DNA of 64,000 bases from Aradus depressus (GCA_963662175.1 OY759224.1:29025489-29089488), one strand, 5' to 3'. Counted from the stretch's first letter, positions 34,701 to 45,069 are shown. Notes: generated from the letters alone by a model not told the origin. A program made the numbers and translations.

Positions 34701-35461
34701 TTCACAAATTATTATCCATAAATAATGCAGAACTTGAAGCGATAAAAACAGCTATAGGTTATACTGAAAGTCATTTTAATAACTATCGCATTGTAATCCT
34801 AACCGATTCAAAAGTCTCCATCCAACAGTTAAAATATATGTACAGATGCAGTACAAATAACGTTATTCTGAATGACATAATAAAACTCCTTGATAAGACT
34901 GAGAATGACTACGTCATACAATGGGTACCGGGACACGTGAATCTGTATGGGAATGAGAGGGCTGACTCGTTGGCCAAACAGACAGAAGAGTTGAGAGAAG
35001 TGAGAAGTGAACAGTACGTACCTGTGTACGACCTATTCCAGGAGGTCAGACGGGAGACAGGAGAGAGATGGAGGAAGAGCTTCGAGGAAACATGTCACAC
35101 CAAGGGACAGTTTTACTACAGGATCCAGAAGAGTCCCAGGCAGGTCCCCTGGTTCACCAGGACAGACAGACAACTTAGCAGGACACAGATCGTTATCCTG
35201 ACCAGGATAAGAACCGGCCACGGCAGGGTTAACAAGTACCTTTATTTAATGAGACTCGCTGATACTCCGAACTGCGATATATGCGGTGATATGGAAGACA
35301 TGTTACACATCTTTGTGTCATGTATAAAATATGACGATTCAAGACAGGGATGTGTAATGTTGCAGAATGTCGAAAATTTTCTCACTCAGTTAGTAACTTC
35401 CCAAGACAAATTCATTCCTACTATATTCCAATTTATAAAACGAAATAAAATAGAAATTTAG
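31769..35461 (+). CDS. LINE ORF2: APE endonuclease, reverse transcriptase, RNase H
   Basis: 1230 aa, intact; nicks target DNA and primes reverse transcription of the element. APE domain, aa 1 to about 220: QLNCRSI, FQETWL, CGDLNGNSPVWG, GSDHLP near 213. RT, about 430-720: GSAPGRDEVNYEMV, motif A LFIDINKAYDNV near 569, LLQGDVWSPLLFN, YADD near 657, KFLGLTLDNKL. RNase H, about 945-1070: FTDASKS near 951, NAELEAIK, LTDSKVSIQQL, WVPGHVNLYGNERADSLAK near 1051. The C-terminus has CDICGDMEDMLHIFVSC near 1168. All catalytic residues I can check are present. The RT core (33600-33760) is GC-rich against an AT-rich background. Confidence 0.95.
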   Translation: MNKIQNQNINIVQLNCRSIKNKWSEITNFLNVNGIHVGVFQETWLRPELTFSTANYQLYRQDRSDGYGGVAFLLHKGLIFEKIDIQPINNIEVIGIQIVNSRPKISIFNVYIAPNNYLNKNQIKKLFFEVESKNFSILCGDLNGNSPVWGSSSESRQGRLISEELDDSRLILLNDGSETRLTQPSQARSCVDLTLATPDLVHSLIWQVLDDSMGSDHLPILTQAQLDTPLTPNRPYTDRRNFRQADYTTYQTEVEKELATTSITNINHLIAIMNRAGDKAIPRHKTGPNRKVKAKCWWNDDIKKAHEGKIDSIKNFKKNMTLQTYKEMRQKINLTKKLIREEKKKCWIEFTENVTPNMLNVMWKNIRAIRGKFQQEKNKIIENKNAATDFLASIRKEEKLGTYVIPLRRRHCDDSEVPFMTQPFQMSELEAVLYRKKGSAPGRDEVNYEMVKYLPTEAKETLLEMYNGMFSRCELPEEWRNINIIPIPKPHKNLELVSSYRGIALIPCLAKIINGMIKNRLEWFVEKHRLLSPYSLGFRKCRSTADALMLLVSAVEEAFRKKQILLALFIDINKAYDNVQTQSLMDRLIESRVPDKIIRWIYECIRKKRFFIKTAEGEVVGESERGLLQGDVWSPLLFNIYTNQLHHDLPQQLTLIQYADDIVIFTTQRTIDTATHIILEGYNHITRVLDKLKLTINSDKCALVPFTKKRIKFEIIKLEVNNKSINAEKQKKFLGLTLDNKLNFKTHLDEIITKSKKSINVLKALAGISWGAHPTNMLILYKAIVRPLSDYGCEIYHSSKSPLIHKLQTIQNQALRICLGSFRTTPVHVLLSEAGEIPLNLRREWLIQKKLIKIYSDQCHPLHTLINNQNPQLNTYLTTQNLQLQDIKQLIKPNNGPYKFDTFRPITQITVETHTNIPNLNVSKKTLNPVVLKHMTLDHLDTLYRDTYRIFTDASKSQDNVGIGIYDPQTHHSINHKLHKLLSINNAELEAIKTAIGYTESHFNNYRIVILTDSKVSIQQLKYMYRCSTNNVILNDIIKLLDKTENDYVIQWVPGHVNLYGNERADSLAKQTEELREVRSEQYVPVYDLFQEVRRETGERWRKSFEETCHTKGQFYYRIQKSPRQVPWFTRTDRQLSRTQIVILTRIRTGHGRVNKYLYLMRLADTPNCDICGDMEDMLHIFVSCIKYDDSRQGCVMLQNVENFLTQLVTSQDKFIPTIFQFIKRNKIEI

Positions 35462-35636
35462 TAAAGATAGGAGGGGGACGATGGGGGGGTGGGGGCTGGT
35501 GTGGGGCTGATGGCTTGCGTCGTTGGGGGCCTTCTGTTTCCGCCCCGGGTCTCTGGCCCTCCTGGGTTTCCCCAAAAAACTCAAACATCATTGAAACATT
35601 GTGTCAGGCTATATAGGGCAATTACGCCTTGGAGCC

Positions 35637-35673
<37 letters not shown>

Positions 35674-35679
<6 letters not shown>

Positions 35680-35684
35680 CACTA
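35674..35684 (+). repeat. Target-site duplication of the I-type LINE (right)
   Basis: AATATACACTA, identical to 30122-30132. The first two bases may be shared with the A tail. Confidence 0.85.
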
Positions 35685-35789
35685 GAGACCTTGTGAACTA
35701 GTCATGGAGAAAAAGAACCACAAGCAGACAGCGAAGATGCTCCAGGGTGAGAATTCCAAGATGTTGAAGGATGGGGATCCTGAACCTCA

Positions 35790-36075
35790 AAAGGAACGAG
35801 CTTCGGTAACTTCGGTAACTAACATTTCTCACAGGACACGGTCGGTTCAATAGACACCTACACACTGTAGGAGTCAAGGACAGTCCTCTACCCGTGACAG
35901 AAGGAAGAAGACGAGACGGCGGCACACTTCCTGGGTATATACTCGGACGAGATTCCACATGTGACCATGGAAGCATTCTCAGATTCATTAAGGAAACTAT
36001 GGTATTGGTATCGTAAACGACTAAGTAACAAGGTAAGGTGGAAGCTCAGCACTTCCAGAGACGGGGGATAAGATC
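35790..36075 (+). pseudogene. LINE ORF2 C-terminal remnant
   Basis: Plus-strand reading gives FLTGHGRFNRHLHTVGVKDS, then frame-shifted ETAAHFLG-like and LRKLWYWYRKRLSNKV pieces. LTGH...HL...G..DSP is the pattern between RNase H and the zinc finger of I/R1-type LINEs. Several frameshifts. It was the sequence around the target of the I-type LINE. Confidence 0.6.
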
Positions 36076-36179
36076 ATTGGATGCTTAGGTCCCTAGGTGC
36101 AAAGCATCAGCCTACCAGTTTATACATATATGCTTTTTCAATCCTCTCCCTCCTCCCTTCCCCTCTCAAATTAATTTAA

Positions 36180-36840
36180 AAATGGCGGTATAGAGTAGGT
36201 AGCAAATCAAGATTAGAACCAAAAATAAACAAAAAAGTTTTTTTGTTGATAACCATTCCTGAACGTTAAAAATACATTATAACAAGTTAAACATTGAAAC
36301 TGAATTACTATGAATACATTACTAAACATTAAAATTAAATATGAATTTATATAGGTATATATTTTTATTATTTATATATAGATATATAGATAATAAATAT
36401 ATGTTAGCGTATATAGACACCAACAACCTTAATAATACATATTTATATTACTTTCAACATTTCTGGCTGTAATGTGACATTTATGACGGGGTTTTCCTAG
36501 CTCCCTGTACCTGTTTCCTTCAGCACCCTAGTATTATTTTGTACCATTTCATTGCAATGTAAGACTCCATCCAGTGTACATGTCTTCTCCCCAACCCTGC
36601 TTATTCATAGTAAGTCATTTTAATGTTTACTCTTTATTATGTTCCACCTATTTGTCTATTTCCATCATTAATGTTTATGTTTAGTAATGTATTCATATTT
36701 AATTTTAATGTTTAGTAATGTATTCATAGTAATTCAGTTTCAATTTTTAACTTGTTATAATGTATTTTTAATGTTCTGGAATGGTTATCAACAAAAAAAA
36801 TTTTTTGTTTATTTTTGATTCTAATCTACTAATCTAGACC
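36180..36840. repeat. Inverted repeat, arms of about 160 bp
   Basis: The left arm, about 36200-36345 (CAAAAAAGTTTTTTTGTTGA, ATTATAACAAGTTAAACATT), is matched in reverse at about 36690-36835. After a C homopolymer (about 36839-36859) comes CTGATGATGATTTAAAATAT then CGAAACG, the motif also seen at the other fold-back structures. Confidence 0.75.
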
Positions 36841-36899
36841 CCCCCCCCCCCCCCCCCCCTCCCCCATGTTTGTAGGCCCTGATGATGATTTAAAATATA

Positions 36900-37920
36900 T
36901 CGAAACGTGTGCGTTTGATTAGTGTTGCCTGTTTTCTTCCATCTTCGACTGACCCTCAATATTCCTACAATTATTTTTCATGTTTATTGCTCGCCCTGGT
37001 ATGTATAAAGAACTTTGCCATAAGTCACCACTGCGCACAAATGCAATGTGCATCTGCTGCACACTGCAAAATTTTTCTCACGAGTCTCAAAAAACGTCCT
37101 CAGGGTTCAACTGGTTGATGAATCCCTAGGGGATGTTAGAGAGGGCTAACTTTCTCATGACTGGAGTGTCATATGGGAACAGGTTGTCAAGAGGGAGGGA
37201 TGCACTATTGTAAGAAGAAGTGCAATATGGCCGCACTTAGTACAGTATTGTACAATAGGAGTGTGGCTGCACTTAGGGTGGTCTGGTACACCACATCTGG
37301 GTCACTGTTCAACTGGTTGGCCAGCACGTAGCATAGGGGAACTACGTGATCGGTCGAAAATTCAATATTCTGAGAACGGATATAAGCCAGGGAACGCCTT
37401 GGGAAGAATCAGATACTGCTGAAAATATTACCGTCTGACGATATAGAAATAATAATAATAATATATACATAGTAATATTAACAATGATAACAATAATAAT
37501 ATTTATTTCCGTTAAACCATATAATAGTAATTGCATCAAACAATTGAGATGAATAATAATAATAATTGTGTGGAAACGGAGTTTTGAATAAAAAAGTTTT
37601 AATTCATATTTTGCTTTCATTTTTTTTTTTTTTTTTGGCAGATTGGCTTCACTAATATTTTATAAGTTCTATAGTAATTATTTTGTATATATACATTTTT
37701 TTAAATCAAAATATTTAGCATTATATTTATATTTTACCTCTGCCAAGAAAATAAAAATGTATATGAAAGTAAAAAACGTCGTCGATGTACCAAGAATAAT
37801 AATTATTATGTTAAGTTTTAACATTAGTCAGAAGGTTGGAAAACATGAAATTCTGTTGAAAACATAGCATCGAATTTTTGAGCCATTACATAACTTCCTT
37901 TATACTTGGTACAGCTCGGG
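36900..37920. other. Stretch without a recognisable gene
   Basis: A short RepB-like piece (TTTATTTCCGTTAAACCATA, near 37501) and a poly(T) at about 37620-37636 are the only items recognised. Confidence 0.4.
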
Positions 37921-37924
37921 AAGT

Positions 37925-38245
37925 AATATGAAAGCTTTTATATACTTTTATTCATTGTTATTTTCTCTATCTACTTTATTTTTTTCAAGAAGCAGATATA
38001 CTTATATACTTTTATTCATTGTTATTTTCTCTATCTACTTTATTTTTTTCAAGAAGCAGATATACTTATATACTTTTATTCATTGTTATTTTCTCTATCT
38101 ATTTTTTTCAAGAAGCAGATATACTTATATACTTTTATTCATTGTTATTTTCTCTATCTATTTTTTTCAAGAAGCAGATATACTTATATACTTTTATTCA
38201 TTGTTATTTTCTCTATCTATTTTTTTCAAGGAGCAGATATACTTA
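37925..38245. repeat. Tandem repeat, about five units of 58-64 bp
   Basis: TACTTTTATTCATTGTTATT, then TTTTTTTCAAGAAGCAGATA is repeated; the first units have a 5-base CTTTA extension. ORFs across it are by-products. Confidence 0.9.
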
Positions 38246-38404
38246 TTTTTCAAAATGAGAGGAACAATGTGTAGTTATTAGAAATTCTTATTTCTTTCTG
38301 GTATCATAAATATGACTAGTATTGTTGAGAGGGAAAATATTTAAATATTTTTAAAATGACCATTAATATTTCAAATTTAAACAAATTATTAAATTCTCTA
38401 TTAA

Positions 38405-38635
38405 TAGAAATAAAAGACGTTGTCTTCCCACTGTTTTATTTTATACCAGAACCGGTTTTCGACGCAAAAGCGTCATCATCAGTGGTTCATCCCACCCACA
38501 GATAGCTGCCAGTTATCTTCCAACCGCTGTGCTGTGTGGGTGGGATGAACCACTGGGGATGACGCTGTTGCGTCGAAAACCGGTTCTGGTATAAAATAAA
38601 ACAGTGGGAAGACAACGTCTTTTATTTCTATTAGA
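38405..38635. repeat. Large palindrome with hammerhead-like motif in each arm
   Basis: Arms of about 95 bp: AATAAAAGACGTTGTCTTCC at the left, its inverse at the right (38617-38636), loop about 50 bp. In the left arm (minus strand) CTGATGA (38476-38482), the perfect hairpin GACGCTTTTGCGTC and GAAA follow each other, then ACCGGTTCTGG. The right arm has CTGGGGA instead (38553-38559), breaking the core. Fold-back pairs like this suggest inverted pseudo-LTRs, as in Penelope-like elements. Confidence 0.7.
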
Positions 38636-38639
38636 AATC

Positions 38640-39267
38640 TCGTCCCACAACATCTTACTACCACATATGAAATTCTCTATTCATTGACTAATATTATTTA
38701 TTATTTGTGGGGAGAAAAATTCAATATCCTCCCAAATATCCGAGTTCGAATTCAATAACGTGTTGTTATGCGACAAGTCTAGACGAAATTTAATTCTTCC
38801 AGTTGAATAGAAGGGGTTCACACGCTTCAAAGAAATTTCAATTCGATGACTCTCAGTTGAACAAAGGATTGTAAGGATAGAGCATTTGTTGAATCGACCA
38901 ATAACTTGATCAATGCCATTGAAAAGATTCTCATTGCACAATTCCCATTAAACAAATGCATTGCAATGTCATTTATTTGAACAATTTTTTTTTTTCGGGT
39001 AGACGCACCTACTTTTTCACATGTAACTAATAATGACTTTTTAGTAGTCAATATTGACTGAAAATGTTAATGAAAAAACGAACACGAGTTATGTATTTAT
39101 ATTATTTTATTTATATAAAGCAAGTTTTTCTATTGTTTTATTTATTTTTATTCCCCAGCTATGAAGGATAGAATACGTTATGAAATCGGTCAAAAATTTG
39201 AAGGAATATCATTCTGACCTCCAGATTCCCATTATGGAAAAAAATAATTTTGGTCTGTGTGTCTATG
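38640..39267. other. AT-rich stretch without a recognisable gene
   Basis: Contains the RepA-associated segment CCCAGCTATGAAGGATAGAA near 39157. No gene was identified. Confidence 0.4.
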
Positions 39268-39660
39268 AACATGATAATAATAATAATAATAAATGTATTT
39301 CCGTTAAACCAATACATGGTAATAGGATACGTCAAAAGAATTTATACGTTAAGATAGCTTATAAATTAGAGTTATAACTACTTGAGTCTAACACATCTAT
39401 GATTAGTAGTAATAACAAAACTATTAAAAAAAGTAAAATGAAATTAATAAAAACTGAACAAATAAATACTTAAAAATATATGAGTACATAAACAAAATTA
39501 ATACATGATACGTTTATAATAAGTAGACACATTTTTCAATTTAATAAAAATTAAGATAACTATTTTTCAAAAAAAACTCTTCGGAAGTGTTTTTATCCCA
39601 ACGATGTTTCGGGACGTTCTTACGTCCCATCATCAGGTCCCAATGTGCGAGATATAGAAA
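39268..39660 (-). repeat. RepB copy 2
   Basis: Closely matches 9408-9835, including (ATT)n tail, TAACTACTTGAGTCTAACAC, and the minus-strand motif CTGATGA (39630-39636), GGGACG hairpin and GAAA (39607-39610). Confidence 0.8.
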
Positions 39661-40370
39661 AGAAAGAAAACAATGTAACTATAACAATATATGAAAAATA
39701 ATATATATGTAGATATATTAATCAATTATAAATGAATAAATAAAACAATAACGTACATTGGACTGACTTTTAAGGTGTGGAGGAACTCTGCCCAAAAAAT
39801 AAAAATGAAAGCTTTGTATCAAATTTTTGGATATGAAACACGATTCTTTATTGTGATTATATTATACTTTTTGAACAGTGAGAATAAAATTCCGTTTCCG
39901 TGTATAGGGTTTCCTCTAACATGAACAATTTTAGTTGAAATTAAATTTTATTTTTATTTTTTTTGATAACTCCCGATAGAATGAATGAAATCGACACAAA
40001 ATTTCATATGTGAATTCCAAAGACTACTTTTTCATCGATATCGAATAGTGAAATCGTGTTTTTCTTTCCGGATCGATTTATATTTGCTACAAAATATCGA
40101 TATACCTCCTTCAAAATCGCTCACCCATCTGGAGATCCTCTGTCCATGAAGAACCTTGGCCTCTCATGCCAGCTCTATCGATGCTATCTCTAGGATGCAG
40201 TCTCGCTCCCATAGCCCCGATGTTTCGCTCCAAATCCATCCTAACCTCCACTCTTCACCATTTCTCCTAATTTCACCTTCACAAAGTCATTCTATTGAAA
40301 CATCGTTACCATATAGTTTGTTATTATGACTCATTCCTGAGCTTTAACTACAAGGTCTGTAATAATTAAA
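39661..40370. other. Stretch without a recognisable gene
   Basis: RepA pieces lie near 39965-40020 and 40265-40375. A less AT-rich segment at 40100-40260 is not recognised. Confidence 0.4.
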
Positions 40371-40374
40371 AAAT

Positions 40375-40560
40375 GTTAAATAAAATAAGTATAAAAATAA
40401 TAATTGAAATAATAAAATTAATAATAATTAAACAAATAATAATAAATATTATCAAATTTCCTGTAGAAATTGTTGCTGGTCTTCTACTAAATTTTGATTT
40501 CTACAGTTTTTTCCGAAAAGGACCCTAAAAAATATCGAAAGTTCAAGACGTGCAATTTTG
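40375..40560 (+). repeat. Family D copy
   Basis: Same order as 19930-20100 (CTGGTCTTCTACTAAATTTT, AATATCGAAAGTTCAAGA) but without a Helitron. Confidence 0.65.
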
Positions 40561-40890
40561 AAGAAAGTGCTCGTATTTAAAAAAAATTCAATTGGATTTC
40601 TTCTAAATATAATAAAGAGATGCCATATTGTTTTCCTAAATTTGCAAATATGTTAAATCTAATCCAGAGGTATAAATTATACTACTTGCTTCACAGGCAA
40701 AATGAATGGCATAGAATAAGAGAACAAATATTGTGTTTTTTTATCTTAACCTACATTATAAATTTAATAACTAATATTGGAAAATAAAAAATAAAAAAAT
40801 TATTTAGAAGAAAAAATCTTACAAACACATTTCTACAACTACTTTAGTCTATTACTTGGTGGTAGGCAGATGTAGTGGACTAGCTTGTTA

Positions 40891-41163
40891 AATACGTAAT
40901 TAGATTTATCAGTCCAACATATTTTTTTATTTTTACCACAACTAGTTTCGGCAATTTGCCATCTTCAAGTGGTGAATCTTTCTAGAGAAGAGGTCAAGGG
41001 ACACGTTGGAGTATCATCAGGGACCAGCTGGACACTGGCTGACTCGAACGTGTTCCTTGACCTCTTCTCTAGAAAGATTCACCACCTGAAGATGGCAAAT
41101 TTCCGAAACTAGTTGTGGTAAAAATAAAAAAAATATGTTGGACTGGTAAATATAATTACGTAC
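40891..41163. repeat. Large palindrome with hairpin-GAAAC motifs
   Basis: Arms of about 115 bp: ATCAGTCCAACATATTTTTT at the left and its inverse at the right, loop about 45 bp. Each arm, read toward its end, carries TGAAGATGGCAAAT, a GCC or TCC stem end, GAAACTAGTTGTGGTAAAAA. The right arm has CTGAAGA, which satisfies CUGANGA. Confidence 0.75.
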
Positions 41164-41214
41164 CTATTAAACTACTTTAGTCTCTTTTCTTTTCTTTTTT
41201 TGTTGCCACTTTTT

Positions 41215-41402
41215 GACTAAACAACTCTCCTTAGACTGTTAACACTGTAGTAACTCTCTCTATTTTAACAGCTGTTCGACGGCATTTGTTCTCCATTCAT
41301 TGGTTGTTTACATTTCGTTTTTAAACAAAATGCCACTAATCCATCTTTGTATATTTATTCACTAATTAATTTTACTACTTCACTCCTAACAGCTGTTTTT
41401 TT
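41215..41402 (-). repeat. Family D part, inverted relative to 22314-22490
   Basis: CTCCATTCATTGGTTGTTTA and CACTCCTAACAGCTG in reverse of the first copy. Confidence 0.6.
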
Positions 41403-41469
41403 ATACAAATAATAATAATTGATTTTGTAATAAATTAATAATTATAATGTGTGTAATTGTTTACATCAT

Positions 41470-41717
41470 AGGTCATATCGCCCACTAACTTGAACCCGAC
41501 TCTATCTTGAGTGTCCTAAATTTTGTCTACCCTAAATTTGTATTCACCTAGAGTAGGGGGTCTTTAACTAGGCTTGGGACGATCGCTTAGCGTCTCATCC
41601 GAAGGACGGCGTGCTTAAATTTTTTTTTCCCTCCCAGATAAAATAAATTAACGGTCTCGGCCGGTTTTCGATCCTGCGAAACTTGAGCACAGTAAGCAAA
41701 CATGCACCAGCGCCCTC
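41470..41717 (-). mobile_element. SINE-A copy, degenerate
   Basis: Contains CATCCGAAGGACGGCGTGCT and CTCCCAGATAAAATAAATTA, ending CACCAGCGCCCTC. Several internal deletions; the B box is mutated. Confidence 0.8.
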
Positions 41718-42068
41718 CCGCATGCATATATAATTTTGTTTTCCTAGAAGTTGGATGGGTGAGGGGGGGGGGGTCGATACATTGCCACCTACGCCACTAA
41801 TGTAGACTGCAGTATGTTCTACTAACTAATAACGTTATGCATCCACAGTGAGACGCCTCCATTATTTGTGAATTGAACCCAATAACAAGAACTCATTGAA
41901 TATTCCTAACATGAACCCTTCTGTTTGTATTGAAAATTGAATATAAAATTACATTTATTTATTCAAAATTCTCTTGAGCTATTATCTTTATTTATGTAAA
42001 AAAAAAAAAAAAAAAAAGGCGTCGATGAATCAATGTAATTCCATTGCTTGATATATTTATAATTATGT

Positions 42069-42150
42069 AATTTTCCGTTCTCCAATTTGGACAAGAGGAA
42101 AATCGGATAACCGAGATTGCCTAATGTAACATTTTCATGGAGTCAACGGC
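42069..42150 (+). repeat. Repeat paired with an inverted copy at 43876-43952
   Basis: AAAATCGGATAACCGAGATT, then ACATTTTCATGGAGTCAACG reads in reverse complement at 43876-43952, just after the SINE at 43352. Confidence 0.65.
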
Positions 42151-42719
42151 GTAAATATTATATTTTCCTGAAGTTATTATTGGTATTGGGTGTCGTAAAT
42201 GCAGTCTTCGTCCGCCCGGTAATGACTACGTCGTCCGCATACGCGAATGCTTACTGAGCCTGTACATAAATCCTGCAATAACACAAAAACAACTTTCCTT
42301 ATAATTTCCTTCATTTAAGATTCCACTTTTTGCCACATTACGCACAAAGATACAACTTTTTGCGTTTGTCTTTCCTAAGCTTTACAACATGGACCCTACT
42401 GGGATAATGAATTGCCAACTTTCTGACGGAAACTCTTAATTTTCACCGGAAAACTGCAGGTTCCTTCCTTAATTGTAACTAAACAAATGAAAACCATCTT
42501 AAAATTATTTAACTCGGAGGAAAAATATCATAAATGAAAAAGATTCTTTGTTCAACTTTTTTAGCTGAAGTTTTTTTTTTTTAAGTTTTTTTCCTTAGCT
42601 TTACCATTTTTATCTTTCTTATTTATTGTTTAAAAAAAGAGCAAAGTCTTGTAAATGTAATACTAATAAAAGAACAGCCATTAAATTTGATTTAGGATAC
42701 CCAAATATTATCCAAGGAA

Positions 42720-42900
42720 CACCCCAAAATTTTCATTTCCCCACACGAATTAATTAATTATGTTTTTGCTATCCCTCTAAAACCACTTGACCGTTTTGAC
42801 TAAAAATCAATAGTGATTTACACACATTATGAATCCTCATAAATTTTATGTCACTATATTCATTAATTCGGGTTTTTGACTTTTCCTCCGACCCCCTCGT
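42720..42900 (-). repeat. RepA copy
   Basis: CCCCACACGAATTAATTAAT, GACTAAAAATCAATAGTGAT, then ATAAATTTTATGTCACTATA. Confidence 0.65.
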
Positions 42901-42969
42901 TTCATAGAATCTAGAAGTTGCACAAAAGTTATAAGAAAATTAGGGAAAACCAATTTTGGGCGAGCTCGA

Positions 42970-43235
42970 TATAATATATTATTATCATATATTATAATAG
43001 TATTATCATATATTATTATAGTATTATCATATATTATTATCATATATAATTATAGTATTATCATATATTATTATCATATATTTTTATAGTATTATCATAT
43101 ATTATTATAGTATTATCATATATTATTATAGTATTATCATATATTATTATCATATATAATTATAGTATTATCATATATTATTATCATATATTTTTATAGT
43201 ATTATCATATATTATTATATTATTATCATATAATA
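42970..43235. repeat. AT-rich minisatellite
   Basis: TATTATCATATATTATTATA with variants (TATCATATATAATTATAG, TTTTTATAG) repeated across 265 bases, with a higher-order repeat of about 110 bp. Self-complementary and likely to extrude cruciforms. Confidence 0.9.
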
Positions 43236-43351
43236 TAGTCGGCATAAAACACAAACGTCGACTAAGGTTTTAACAAATTTTCTTTATAATTTTTAACAAA
43301 TCCAAGGTTGAAAATTTTACATTAGGGAATTTTGAAATATTTTCTCTCTCT

Positions 43352-43881
43352 GAGGGCGCCGGTAGCTCAGTGGTATGCGTGCTTGTCTTCTGAGCTCAAG
43401 AACGTGGATTCGAAACCCGACCGAGGCCCCTAGTTTATTTTATCTGAAAGGTAAAATAAACTTAAGCACGCCGTCCTTCTGATGGGACGTTAAGCGATGG
43501 TCCCGAGCCTGTACGATGTCAGGTATTCTTTAAAGACCCCCTACCCTAGGTGAATAAAAATTTAGGGTAGGCAAAATTTAGGACTCCCACAGTAGAGTCG
43601 GGCTCATTTCACCAGAGTGAGGAAAAAGCGCTCTGGTAGTAGGCGATATATATACGTTCTGCCGATTTGTCGGCTCCTGGCGGGAGCAGAAACAGGCAAC
43701 GTAAGATGGTAACCCCTTGATCCCCGAGCTTTGACCAAACGTAGACAGGGTGATATTGCTGCAATGCAAGGCGCACCCTCTTTTGAAAGCAAATAAAAAA
43801 AAAAAAAAAAAAAAAAAAAGGTAGTAGGCGATATGACCTCGTAGTTAAAGCCCGGACATGAGTCATAAAACCTAACCTAAT
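43352..43881 (+). mobile_element. SINE-A copy, split by a LINE 3' fragment
   Basis: Full SINE-A from GAGGGCGCCGGTAGCTCAG to CATAAAACCTAACCTAA, with a 170-base insertion plus duplicated target in the 3' third (see 43650). Confidence 0.9.
43650..43819 (+). mobile_element. 5'-truncated R1-type LINE inserted in SINE-A
   Basis: Flanked by a perfect 15-bp duplication GGTAGTAGGCGATAT (43635-43649 and 43820-43834). The insert begins near GTTCTGCCGATTTGTCGGC, resembling the last codons of the R1-type ORF2 (sense of 13510-13545), and ends in about 24 A. A textbook target-primed insertion. Its 3' UTR differs from the 13173 copy, so it is a sister subfamily. Confidence 0.85.
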
Positions 43882-44219
43882 CTACGCCGTTGAATCCATG
43901 AAAATGTTTCATTAAGTAATCTCGGTCATCCGATTTCCCGCTGGTCCAAAGTCCGTATACATACCTTTTATCATATACTTTTCCTAGCAGGGTGCCACAA
44001 TTTATAAATATTCAAATTTTAAACATTGCGTGTTCTCTTTTGTTAAGATTTACTAATATTGCATAATGAATGAAACCATACAATTTACCTTGTTCATGAA
44101 TTATTTATATAAGAGCGCAAAGATTGTAAATTGTAAATTTACAGTGTACAAGAAACCCCGCCGGCTTTTAAGTTATTATATATTTTTGACGCATATATTT
44201 ATTTACATGGTTATATTAC

Positions 44220-44515
44220 TTCCGCAGTTGTACGGAGTTGTTTTTGATGTTGATTTCCGAAATTTCATGTTTACCGACCTCTTGATTCCAAAAATTAATA
44301 AGAAGTGGGGGACCTCAACTCAAAAACGCTAATAACTTCCGTTATAATGAATGTTACATAATTTAGTATGAAGATTCAGAAGTCCGTATGTAAGTCTACT
44401 ATTGCTTTTTTTAGCCCAAATGTTTTATTTGCTATGGAGGGAGAGCAAAAACTTACTCAGTTGATTAATTCATGCTGGAAGTACATTGCAGGTGATTCAA
44501 CGAGCAGGTTAATAG
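44220..44515 (+). repeat. RepA copy with 3' module
   Basis: GGGGGACCTCAACTCAAAAA, CCGTTATAATGAATG, then GGGAGAGCAAAAACTTACTC, ATGCTGGAAGTACATTGC and GTGATTCAACGAGC. Confidence 0.7.
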
Positions 44516-44587
44516 ATCAAGATTTTTTTTTTTTTTAAATTAAACATCTACTAAAGTTTTATCCATTAAATATTAAATAATAATAAA

Positions 44588-44655
44588 ATCCCGGGACGGG
44601 ATTCGAACCCGCGTTCAATGCACTACGCTTTTGCCCTCACAACCACAGACAGAAA
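44588..44655 (-). mobile_element. tRNA-like SINE-B head fragment
   Basis: On the minus strand a B box (GGGTTCGAATCCCGTCCCGG) is preceded by about 45 bases of tRNA-like sequence without a good A box. Similar to the head at 10727. No tail is visible. Confidence 0.45.
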
Positions 44656-44724
44656 TCTCATAAACAGACATGAGATAGGTTATATGTATATAACGAATAT
44701 ATCGATACGGATTTTAAAAAGGGA

Positions 44725-44820
44725 AAAGCCCATAAGGCCGACATCTATTGATTTTCAGCCAAATCGACCACAGGGGATGATGGGATTAGGGTGTGGGTAA
44801 CACAAGAACTGTAATATTAA
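44725..44820 (+). repeat. RepA fragment
   Basis: CATCTATTGATTTTCAGCCA, then AATCGACCACAGGGGATG and CACAAGAACTGTAAT. Confidence 0.65.
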
Positions 44821-44828
44821 TAATTACA

Positions 44829-45068
44829 TGTAATATTAATTGTTTTCTGTTGAACCATTACATGGTAACAGGAAACGTCATGAGAATGTTTACAAAAACA
44901 GCTATAACTATTTGAGTCTGATACATATCTGTTTAGTAATAACAATACTAGTAAAAATAAAATTAAATGAACTAATAAATACTTGAAAATATGAGTACAA
45001 AAATAATAATATTATACAGTAGATAAATAATGTATATAATAAATACAGTAGATACATTTTTTTTTAAA
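44829..45068 (-). repeat. RepB copy 3, partial
   Basis: CCATTACATGGTAACAGG, then AACTATTTGAGTCTGATAC parallel the other two copies. The hammerhead-like end is missing. Confidence 0.6.
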
Positions 45069-45069
45069 T

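Larger units (their letters stand above)
30133..35673 (+). mobile_element. Full-length I-type LINE with intact ORFs
   Basis: A non-LTR retrotransposon of about 5.5 kb: 5' UTR 30133-30307, ORF1, a 150-base spacer, ORF2 with APE, RT and RNase H, a 3' UTR of about 175 bases and a long A tail (about 35639-35673). A perfect 11-bp duplication flanks it. It starts with CAGT, as Drosophila I-type elements with internal pol II promoters do. Neither frame has an internal stop, so this is likely a young and possibly competent copy. APE, RT and RNase H with a three-knuckle ORF1 place it in the I superfamily; the finer clade is not resolved. Confidence 0.9.
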
